NCBI GenBank assembly: GCA_031269355.1
Contig: JAISZG010000050.1
Location: 1 to 49,292 of the forward strand
Length of the DNA: 49,292 nt
Direction: 5' to 3'
DNA from: Oscillospiraceae bacterium
GTDB lineage: Bacteria; Bacillota; Clostridia; Christensenellales; Aristaeellaceae
Every line of letters begins with the position of its first letter. The stretch's first letter is position 1. This document shows positions 41,098-48,383 of the stretch, in pieces. Under the pieces are notes generated by a model. That model worked only from the letters and a program-made list of their open reading frames with translations. It was not told the origin of the DNA and searched no databases. Made by a program: the position numbers and the translations under genes.

Positions 41098-42129
41098 TTG
41101 TCAATGCTCGCGATCGATCAAGGAGGAACCAAAACGGCCGCGCTGCTTGGGGACGACCGTGGCAATATATTTGGAGTAGGTTATGGAACAGGCGCCTGTT
41201 TCTTCGCCGTGGGGCACGACAGGGCGATATCCTGCGTAGAACAAGCGCTGAGCGATCTTGCGAATAGATACGGTTTGACTGATTGGCGGCAGGTTGGCAT
41301 AGAGCGCGTCTCGGCGGGTATGAGCGGAGCGAATTGGCCGGACGAATGCGAAGCGATGGAGAAACGCCTGAACGCGCATTTTCGCGTCGATAACGCCTAT
41401 GTGATAAACGACTGCGTGCCTGCGATGCTGGGCGGTACGACGGCGCCTAACGCGGTGGTGCTGTGCGCGGGTTCGGGATTTAATTCCGCAGTACGCGTAG
41501 ACGGAGAAATAGTCTGGATATATAATAATTATATCGAAGCATTTGATGCGGGAGGATCGGGCATTGCGCAGCGCGCGCTCGTCAGCGTATTTCGAACGGA
41601 TACTAAGATGGGGCCGCCTACGTCGCTTCGCGAGCGCGCGCTTGAGTTTTTTGGGTATCCGGATGTGCTGTCCCTTTTGCTGGATTACGATCGCCGCCGC
41701 ATGAAACAGCAGGTGAAGGATTTCGCCTATTGCGTAGACGAGGAAGCTGTTCGCGGAGACGCTGTCGCCCGCGCTGTTCAGATGGAATTCGGCAGGTCCG
41801 TCAGTCGGTACGCGTCTGCTGCTATTCGAAAATATGGATTGGAAAACGAACATGTAGACGTCGTTCTTTCGGGAGGCGCGTTCAAGGCGAAAACCGGCTT
41901 ATCCAACCAAGGCGTAAGGGACAAGCTTGCGCGCGTATGCCCAAATGTCCGCGTAGTAGACGCGCGGCTTGAACCGGTCGTCGGCGCGTATTTAATGGGT
42001 TTGGAGCGTGCGCGGGGTGGTTCGTTGGACGTGGATACGCTAGAACGAGTCGAGCGCAGCGTGCGCTCGTTTAATCTTATACGCAGCGCCAAAAGCGAAC
42101 CCGACGGCTCGCGGATTAAAGAGGTGTGA
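41098..42129 (+). CDS. BadF/BadG/BcrA/BcrD family ATPase, probable sugar kinase
   Basis: ASKHA-fold protein of the group that contains N-acetylglucosamine kinases. Phosphate 1 motif LAIDQGGTKTAAL; INDCVPAML; phosphate 2 VVLCAGSGFNSAV; the adenosine-site VVLSGGAFKA; C-terminal PVVGAYLMGLERA. About 343 residues. The start is uncertain: AAGGG precedes TTG 41095/41098 at normal distance, while GTG 41089 is too close to it and ATG 41104 somewhat far. Between the GH4 gene and sugar permeases, it may phosphorylate an incoming sugar so that GH4 can act on the 6-phosphate. That is inference. Confidence 0.82.
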   Translation: MSMLAIDQGGTKTAALLGDDRGNIFGVGYGTGACFFAVGHDRAISCVEQALSDLANRYGLTDWRQVGIERVSAGMSGANWPDECEAMEKRLNAHFRVDNAYVINDCVPAMLGGTTAPNAVVLCAGSGFNSAVRVDGEIVWIYNNYIEAFDAGGSGIAQRALVSVFRTDTKMGPPTSLRERALEFFGYPDVLSLLLDYDRRRMKQQVKDFAYCVDEEAVRGDAVARAVQMEFGRSVSRYASAAIRKYGLENEHVDVVLSGGAFKAKTGLSNQGVRDKLARVCPNVRVVDARLEPVVGAYLMGLERARGGSLDVDTLERVERSVRSFNLIRSAKSEPDGSRIKEV

Positions 42130-42130
42130 C

Positions 42131-43090
42131 ATGACCGGAAGCGCGATGGGCGGTCGAAAACCGAGCTTGCCGCAACGGTTGTGGCGTCAGCGGACAATGC
42201 AATTGTTCGCGCTGGCCGGGGTGGCATTCTTGCTGATATTTTCTTATGCGCCGATGACCGGGCTATTGATGGCGTTTAAGGATTTTAGATTTGAAAAAGG
42301 ATTCTCCGGAATTTTTACGGCGGATTGGGTTGGGTTGAAATGGATTCGCGAATTTGTGATGGACTATAATTTTTCTCAGCTTCTACGTAATACGATAGTG
42401 ATAAGCGTGCTTAAGATGATATGCACGTTCCCGGTGCCGATATTGCTTGCGATTGCGATAAACGAGGTGAAAGTAAGCCCTGTCAAGCGCGTAGTGCAGA
42501 CCGTCAGTTATCTGCCATACTTTATATCCTGGGTGGTCGTCAGCGGACTTTGCATACAATTCTTGTCCTCGACGGGCGTGGTAAATACCGCGATGATTAA
42601 ACTTGGATGGATAGCAAAACCGCTGAACTTGCTATCGGGGAAACAATACTTTTGGGGTTTGGCTGTGTTCACCGGCATTTGGAAAGAAATGGGCTGGTGG
42701 TCGATTATATTCCTCGCGGCAATAACCAGCGTCGATCAAGCGATGTACGAAGCCGCGACGATAGACGGCGCGGGACGGCTGGGCAGAATACGCTACATCA
42801 CGTTTCCATCGATCGCTCCGACGGTAACGGTCGTGCTTATACTCGCGCTGGGGAACCTGCTTGGCGGCGGATTGGGCGGCTCTACGTTTGAACAGTCGTT
42901 CCTGCTTGGCAATACGGCCAACCGTGAAACGTCGGAGATTATTCAAACGTACAGCTTTCGCATGGGCATGTCGAAGGGGCGCTATTCCTACGCGACTTCT
43001 ATAGGTATGCTTCAATCAATAATATCGGTACTCCTTGTATTTTCCAGCAATGCTGTGGCGAAGCGCGTCAGCGGGCGCGGGCTGTTCTGA
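42131..43090 (+). CDS. Sugar ABC transporter permease, LplB/YteP-like
   Basis: Binding-protein-dependent permease of 319 residues with six helices. It starts LPQRLWRQRTMQLFALAGVA, with SYAPMTGLLMAFKDF after helix 1. The EAA loop, which docks the ATPase, is AMYEAATIDGAGRLGRIRYI (about 212-231). GAGGTG lies before the ATG, and it starts one base after the kinase stop codon. No ATP-binding gene is in the cluster, so a shared MsmX-type ATPase coded elsewhere is expected. Confidence 0.92.
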   Translation: MTGSAMGGRKPSLPQRLWRQRTMQLFALAGVAFLLIFSYAPMTGLLMAFKDFRFEKGFSGIFTADWVGLKWIREFVMDYNFSQLLRNTIVISVLKMICTFPVPILLAIAINEVKVSPVKRVVQTVSYLPYFISWVVVSGLCIQFLSSTGVVNTAMIKLGWIAKPLNLLSGKQYFWGLAVFTGIWKEMGWWSIIFLAAITSVDQAMYEAATIDGAGRLGRIRYITFPSIAPTVTVVLILALGNLLGGGLGGSTFEQSFLLGNTANRETSEIIQTYSFRMGMSKGRYSYATSIGMLQSIISVLLVFSSNAVAKRVSGRGLF

Positions 43091-43119
43091 CAACGCCATC
43101 AGAAATTGGAGGTGGAACG

Positions 43120-44019
43120 ATGCTGGCGCGCCGCAACCGGATACGATATACGCGCGAAGATTGGTTGGTTGATATAGTCGTTTACATCATCGTCGGAGTC
43201 GTGTTTTTTATTACATCGTATCCGTTTTATTATAGCTTGGTTATTTCGCTGAATAACGCGCAGGATACCGCGCGAGGAGGCATATACTTCTGGCCTCGCA
43301 TGTGGACGTTCGCCAGTTATTCTAGCTTCTTTGGAGACGCGACATGGCTGTTTGGGCTATTGGTTTCCGTCGCGCGCACTATAGTTGGCACGGTCATAAC
43401 GGTGATGTTCACAATGATGGTGTCATACGGGCTTAGCGATCGTAAGCTTATTTTCCGCAAAGGTTATATGGGGCTGATAATATTCAGCATGTATTTCAGC
43501 GGCGGCCTGATTCCCTACTATATGCTGCTGCGCTCGATTCATTTGCTCGATTCTTTTCTCGTGTATGTTATTCCATCGGCGCTCAGCGCGTTCTTCATAT
43601 TTATCGCGCTTTCGTTTTATGATGGAATTCCCGGGGAATTGCGGGAAAGCGGGATGCTGGACGGCGCGAGCGATTTGGTTATATTCATTCGCATAATTCT
43701 GCCGATCTCCCTGCCGCTGGTCGCGACGATTGCGATATTCAGCGGAGTGGGGCAGTGGAACGCTTGGTTCGACTCCGCGTTCTTCGTGAAGAACAAGGGT
43801 CTGCGCACTCTTGGATACTTGTTGATGGAAACGATCAATCAGGCGAACGTACCCACCAACGCGCAGGCGGCGTTGCAGTCGATGGCGGGTTCCAAGGTGA
43901 GCCCGTTCTCAATCCGGGTTACGGCTATGATGATCTCAGTTATTCCCATTCTGTGCATATATCCTTTCTTGCAGCGCTATTTCATAACGGGACTGACGAT
44001 AGGCTCGGTGAAGGGGTGA
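43120..44019 (+). CDS. Sugar ABC transporter permease, LplC/YtcP-like
   Basis: Second permease, 299 residues and six helices. Seen: SYPFYYSLVISLNNAQD, YFSGGLIPYYMLLRSIHLLD, and the EAA loop ELRESGMLDGASDLVIFIRI (about 178-197), with the end RYFITGLTIGSVKG typical of this subfamily. TTGGAGGTGG lies before the ATG. It pairs with the permease upstream as a heterodimer. Confidence 0.93.
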   Translation: MLARRNRIRYTREDWLVDIVVYIIVGVVFFITSYPFYYSLVISLNNAQDTARGGIYFWPRMWTFASYSSFFGDATWLFGLLVSVARTIVGTVITVMFTMMVSYGLSDRKLIFRKGYMGLIIFSMYFSGGLIPYYMLLRSIHLLDSFLVYVIPSALSAFFIFIALSFYDGIPGELRESGMLDGASDLVIFIRIILPISLPLVATIAIFSGVGQWNAWFDSAFFVKNKGLRTLGYLLMETINQANVPTNAQAALQSMAGSKVSPFSIRVTAMMISVIPILCIYPFLQRYFITGLTIGSVKG

Positions 44020-44086
44020 TGCGTTGATTTGGATGTAAACCGTTCCCATACCGGTTATAGCCGTCGGGTTGCGTTGTATCTTTTTG

Positions 44087-44143
44087 AGCGGGGGTTCTGT
44101 CCCCGCCGCCCCTGGAAAGAATGGGGCTGCGTCCCATACCCGC
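44087..44143 (-). repeat. Dispersed 57-bp two-hairpin element, copy H (permease–binding protein spacer)
   Basis: Full-length copy in reverse orientation. Read on the reverse strand: GCGGGTATGGGACGCAGCC, then CATTCTTTCCAGGGGCGG, then CGGGGACAGAACCCCCGC. In the 5' hairpin the outer pair is A-T where miaB copy C2 has G-C, a paired change. As RNA of the plus-strand operon it could also form two hairpins before the binding-protein gene. Confidence 0.92.
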
Positions 44144-44198
44144 ATTGAACGAGTTATTTATCAAGAGATATCAATTAAAAGAAGAGAGGTATATTGTA

Positions 44199-45734
44199 AT
44201 GAAAAGAAATCGCCTGATACCCATTCTGCTCGCCGCCGTTATGGCGATGAGCGCGGTTCCGGTCGCCGTCGGCGCGGCTGAGGCCTCAAGCGATCCTGTA
44301 GTGCTGGATGTGTTCCTGAACCACACGTGGTATCCTACGGACAAGTTCGAGGGTATCATCCCTGAGACGATCACGGAAAAGACGGGCGTTAAGCTTAACG
44401 CAACCCGCGCGGTTGACGCCAACCAGCTTGGCTTGATGATGGCGTCCGGAGATCTGCCTGATATCATATTTACGGATCAGGAGCTGTCCCGCCTTTCAAA
44501 CGATAGCCTATGTTACAGCTATACCGATTTGATCGCGCAGTATGCGCCTGAATGGAAGCCTTCCGAAATGGCGATCGCAAACGCGACGGCCAGTTCGCAG
44601 GATGGTAAGTATTATTTCCTGTACTCCCACGCGTACACCGCCGAGGAATATGCGAACGCGACTTCCGGTTTCCCGATGTCCTCATCGCTGCTGTATCGAG
44701 GCGATATTGCGGAGGAGCTTGGTTTTCCAGCCGACAAGCTCAATACGATGGACGACCTTGACGCGCTTTACGCGAAGGTGCATGAAACATATCCGGATAT
44801 GGAAGTGCTAGTGTACGGCCCGGTGCTGAACTTTGGATACTTTGATATCCAGTGGGCTTTGACCGGCAACACGAGCTGGGTAGAGAAGGACGACGGCACA
44901 TACGTGCATACGGTCGCCAGCGAGAATTATTACAACGCGCGCAAAAAGCTTAACGAATATTTCCGCTTGGGCTATATTAATCCGGACAGCTTCGCCTATG
45001 ACGAATCTACGGCCGACGGACTGATCTATACGGGCGGATCGTTCTCATACGAAAACGCGACGCAGGGATATGCCGCTACTTTTACTGAAATGGGTAAGGC
45101 ATATAATCCCGATCTGAAAATACTGGAAATGAAACCTCTGGGCGAAGACGCGGCATATCGTCTGGTTCACTTAGGTTGGGCCGCCACGTTTATAAGCAAG
45201 GCGTGCAAGAATCCTGAAGCCGCGATTAAACTGATGGAATACCTGTTTTCACCTGAAGGCGCGCGCCTTACTATGTGGGGCCGCGAGGGTATCGAATACA
45301 CGCTGAGCGAAGACGGCGCGCCGATATTCAGCGACGAATGGGTTGAGGCGACAAAGGACGAAGCGCTGTTCGCCAGCAAATACAACACTAATTTCTACTT
45401 TGGAACGACGGGTCTGACGGAAGCTATCGGTCGCACGGCGCACCTGAGCGCGGAGTATCAGGACGTTTACGATCTGATGCGCCAAAAGATCGTCGCCGCG
45501 CCGTGGTTTGGGCTTGCGGAACCCAAAGATCCCAACTCGGATCCGTTCATTCAAACGGAGAAATTGAAAGAATTGAAGGAAAACTTCGACGCGCGCTTGG
45601 TTATGGCGGAAAGCGACGCGGAATTTGAAAAAATTTACGCGGAACTGCTCGACGCGGCGCGAAAGATTGGCCTGGATTCACTTACCGAATATATGAACGC
45701 CGAAATCACCCGCTGCAAGGCGCTCTACGAATAA
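44199..45734 (+). CDS. Extracellular solute-binding protein family 1, LplA/YtcQ-like
   Basis: Sugar receptor of the LplBC-type importer, 511 residues. Signal peptide MKRNRLIPILLAAVMAMSAV, cleaved probably after VGA, with no lipobox cysteine. Then LNATRAVDANQLGLMMASGDLPDI-type receptor strands, GWAATFISKACKNPEAAIKL and YLFSPEGARLTMWGREG, all usual for these large receptors. I use ATG 44199, eight bases after AGAGAGGT; the longer frame from 44121 runs back into a dispersed element. The ligand is probably an oligosaccharide or aldouronate-like sugar. Confidence 0.92.
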   Translation: MKRNRLIPILLAAVMAMSAVPVAVGAAEASSDPVVLDVFLNHTWYPTDKFEGIIPETITEKTGVKLNATRAVDANQLGLMMASGDLPDIIFTDQELSRLSNDSLCYSYTDLIAQYAPEWKPSEMAIANATASSQDGKYYFLYSHAYTAEEYANATSGFPMSSSLLYRGDIAEELGFPADKLNTMDDLDALYAKVHETYPDMEVLVYGPVLNFGYFDIQWALTGNTSWVEKDDGTYVHTVASENYYNARKKLNEYFRLGYINPDSFAYDESTADGLIYTGGSFSYENATQGYAATFTEMGKAYNPDLKILEMKPLGEDAAYRLVHLGWAATFISKACKNPEAAIKLMEYLFSPEGARLTMWGREGIEYTLSEDGAPIFSDEWVEATKDEALFASKYNTNFYFGTTGLTEAIGRTAHLSAEYQDVYDLMRQKIVAAPWFGLAEPKDPNSDPFIQTEKLKELKENFDARLVMAESDAEFEKIYAELLDAARKIGLDSLTEYMNAEITRCKALYE

Positions 45735-45748
45735 TCGAAAAAACGCAT

Positions 45749-45783
45749 AGGGGAGGGGCGCTGGTGTATGCGCCTCTCCCTTT
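45749..45783 (+). terminator. Hairpin after the binding-protein gene
   Basis: Stem AGGGGAGGGGCGC / GCGCCTCTCCCTT with two G-T pairs and an eight-base loop. It may be a partial terminator before the last gene of the cluster. Confidence 0.6.
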
Positions 45784-45808
45784 GGCGTGAAGGGGCGTTG
45801 AACTTTTT

Positions 45809-46834
45809 ATGATTAACATCGCGATTGTCGGAGCGGGCGTGTGGGGCGATACGCACGCAGCCATTTATAAAGAACATCCGCAGGCGAACCCGGTAGCCGT
45901 TTGCGATAAGAACGTGAATCGCGCAAAGGCGATCGCTGCTAAATATGGGATTGAGGCCGTATATGCAGACGTCGAAAAAATGCTGAGCGCGGGAGGATTC
46001 GATGCGGTTTCTATAGTCACGCCGGATCACCTGCATGCGGACATAGCCGTAGCTTGCGCAAACGCGGGAAAGCATATGCTAATCGAAAAGCCGATCGCGA
46101 CTACGCACACGGATGTGCTGCGCATAGTCCAGGCATCGCGCAGGAATGGCGTGCGCGTGATGGTCGATCTGCACAACCGCTGGAGTCCGCCGTTCGCTGC
46201 GGCGCGCGCCGCAGTTGAGAACGGGGAATTGGGTACGCTTCGGCACGGATATTTCCGGCTGAACGATATTCAATGGGTTGCGACCGATATGCTCTCCTGG
46301 TCCGCGCAGTCGTCGATACTGTGGTTCCTTGGCAGCCATAGCCTGGATACTCTGCAGTGGTTGTTCGGCGACGAGGTAGTTCGCGTGTATTCCGTATCCA
46401 GTCGGGGAGTGCTTGACGCCGTTAACGTGCCCGCGCCGGACACATATCTTACGACATTGGAATTCCGAAACGGCGGCGTCGCGCAGATGGAGAACAGCTG
46501 GATCACGCCAAACGGAAATCTCTGCATAAACGATATCAAGTGCGCGATTACCGGCGACAAGGGAGCGATAGCAATCGACGCCAGCAGCCATAACCTTATT
46601 CAGCAGTATACGCAGGACAAGGCGTTCGTGCCGGATATCCTTGTACGCAACCAAATCCATGGGCGCGTGAAGGGATTCGCTTATGAGAGTATCCGCAGCT
46701 TTATCGATTGCCTCGTGGCGGATAAGCCGTTCATCGTATCAATGGAAGACGCGGCGCGTGCGACGATCGCGATCCTGGCTATTCTGGAATCCGCCGAGAA
46801 GCGGCAGCCCGTCGATGTCGTTTACGATTTTTAG
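45809..46834 (+). CDS. Gfo/Idh/MocA family oxidoreductase
   Basis: NAD(P)-dependent sugar oxidoreductase type, 341 residues. Rossmann motif IAIVGAGVWGDTHAAIYKE; SIVTPDHLHADIAVACANAG; EKPIATTHTDV (about residues 93-103); the C-terminal domain has SILWFLGSHSLDTLQWLFGD with the usual His and Asp. AGGGG lies upstream, although the spacing is a little long. It closes the GH4–kinase–ABC cluster and may process the imported sugar or a keto intermediate. The other member of the family at 13.5 kb is only distantly similar. Confidence 0.9.
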   Translation: MINIAIVGAGVWGDTHAAIYKEHPQANPVAVCDKNVNRAKAIAAKYGIEAVYADVEKMLSAGGFDAVSIVTPDHLHADIAVACANAGKHMLIEKPIATTHTDVLRIVQASRRNGVRVMVDLHNRWSPPFAAARAAVENGELGTLRHGYFRLNDIQWVATDMLSWSAQSSILWFLGSHSLDTLQWLFGDEVVRVYSVSSRGVLDAVNVPAPDTYLTTLEFRNGGVAQMENSWITPNGNLCINDIKCAITGDKGAIAIDASSHNLIQQYTQDKAFVPDILVRNQIHGRVKGFAYESIRSFIDCLVADKPFIVSMEDAARATIAILAILESAEKRQPVDVVYDF

Positions 46835-46885
46835 GCGGCTTTGCTTATATGATTCTTAAACTACAACGGATTGATCGAAAAATGT

Positions 46886-46917
46886 AAGGCATCCGAGCGC
46901 CGCGCCCGGATGCCTTT
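46886..46917 (+). terminator. Bidirectional terminator between the oxidoreductase and pepC
   Basis: Ten-base stem AAGGCATCCG / CGGATGCCTT with an 11-base loop, flanked by A/T on both sides, between convergent genes. Confidence 0.75.
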
Positions 46918-46959
46918 CCGAAATATAATATTTATAATATAATAATCGCACACAGCCTT

Positions 46960-48348
46960 TTATGCCAGCGAACCCATCGGATCCCACGGCTTAAGTTCGA
47001 TAGGCGCCGTATCCCAAGCCGCAAGCTGCGCTTCGTTCAAGTATTTTTTATGTACGACGACCTGATAATTATATTCGCCAAACCAATCGTCGGTCATCAA
47101 ATAGTAGCCCTTCTGGCCGCTGTCCTCGCCCCAGCTGTTCTCTACCTTCCAGCGCGTCGGCTTTCCGTCGATAATGTTTACTCCGAGCAGCACCATAGCG
47201 TGCGTCATCAGGCTGTGCCCATAATCCAACCGCTGCGCTTTGTCAAGTGCAAACGTGAATCCAAGCCCGGCCTCATAATCGTACGTATGCATGCCCATTA
47301 TACCGTTTTTGCGGTTTAGCATTTTGCCCACGTCGCAGCCGAACCATACCGGTTCGTCGTCTGAAAGCTGCGCGATCGCCAGCGCCTTCTGTTCGTCCGC
47401 AGGCAGATTCAGATATTTGACTGGCCGTCCGCCTTTGACGTTGCCCAAATATTGCACGGTAAACGTGCGGTAATACGGCTTGTCGGAAGTCGGAGCGTTG
47501 ATTATGCTGACATAATCTTCAAGCGCGCGTCCGATATATTTATCATAGAATTCCTTTGGCGTGACGCCCAGATCCCTATGGAAGTTCGTATCCTTTAATG
47601 CAGTACTCCGCCCCGCCGCTTCGAATGAAGCGGGGCTGCGTCCCACACCCGCATCACGCGCTTCGAAATTGAAACGCGCGGGCGGTTCGCCAAGGCAAAG
47701 GCTGAGCAGGCGATATACGTCTGCGAGCATTGAGTCCTTGCGCGCGCGAAGGTCGCCGACGCTTTTGCCTTCCGCGTATTCCTGCCTAAGCGACTGCGCG
47801 AATTCGCGAAGTTTCGATGTGATTAGCCCGTTCATCGTGTTGCTCTTGCCGCTGTGGAATGTTTCGGGATAGATATCCTTTGGCACCACGCCGTATTTTT
47901 CCGCCAGCGCGCAGAACATATCCCACTGCCCGCCATCCTGAACCGGGCCTGAAAGAAGATGCGCAATAAGCCGTCCGTCGGTAGGTTCATCCAGCGTGTT
48001 CAGTATGCTTTCGAGGAAATAGTTTGACTTCTCAAGCTTATCCCAGAACATCATCCAAGATTGACTTAGTTCGAACGTCTCGAGGTTCAGTTTGCGCATA
48101 ACCTCAAGGCGAAGCGTATTGAGCGACGCGAAAAGCCAGCAGCGACCGCTGTTCTTCTGATCGGTTATTTTTCCCGTGGGGATCTCGATTGAAAACACCA
48201 TCGGGTTTTCAACCTGTTCGCGCATGTTTTCGGACGCGTCCTCCGCGCCGGATTTCATAACGGCGTTCATGCGAGTGCGGTTTACGGGATCGGAGCGAAA
48301 TTCCTCGCGAAGTTTTTCCAACAAGGAATCGGTGATTTCGACAGGCAT
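46960..48348 (-). CDS. pepC: Aminopeptidase C (bleomycin hydrolase family, C1), with repeat-encoded insertion
   Basis: Cytoplasmic papain-type aminopeptidase that forms a hexameric barrel. Catalytic residues are visible: Cys in NSGRCWLFASLN (about residue 70), His in MTHAMVLLGV and Asn in KVENSWG. The chain is 462 residues, somewhat long. The extra part, DAGVGRSPASFEAAGRSTA at about 232-251, lies between PARFNFE and HRDLGVTPKEFYDKYIG, which are adjacent in relatives. It is encoded by a dispersed 57-bp element. AAGGAGG lies before the ATG. Confidence 0.94.
   Translation of the reverse strand: MPVEITDSLLEKLREEFRSDPVNRTRMNAVMKSGAEDASENMREQVENPMVFSIEIPTGKITDQKNSGRCWLFASLNTLRLEVMRKLNLETFELSQSWMMFWDKLEKSNYFLESILNTLDEPTDGRLIAHLLSGPVQDGGQWDMFCALAEKYGVVPKDIYPETFHSGKSNTMNGLITSKLREFAQSLRQEYAEGKSVGDLRARKDSMLADVYRLLSLCLGEPPARFNFEARDAGVGRSPASFEAAGRSTALKDTNFHRDLGVTPKEFYDKYIGRALEDYVSIINAPTSDKPYYRTFTVQYLGNVKGGRPVKYLNLPADEQKALAIAQLSDDEPVWFGCDVGKMLNRKNGIMGMHTYDYEAGLGFTFALDKAQRLDYGHSLMTHAMVLLGVNIIDGKPTRWKVENSWGEDSGQKGYYLMTDDWFGEYNYQVVVHKKYLNEAQLAAWDTAPIELKPWDPMGSLA
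47596..47652 (-). repeat. Dispersed 57-bp two-hairpin element, copy I (inside pepC)
   Basis: Full-length copy in the sense direction of pepC: GCGGGTGTGGGACGCAGCCC, then CTTCATTCGAAGCGGCGGGG, then a degenerate end CGGAGTACTGCATT. It is read in a different frame from the copies in miaB and uxaA. Confidence 0.9.
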
Positions 48349-48383
48349 TTCAGGTTCCTCCTTAATATTTATAATAACATAAA

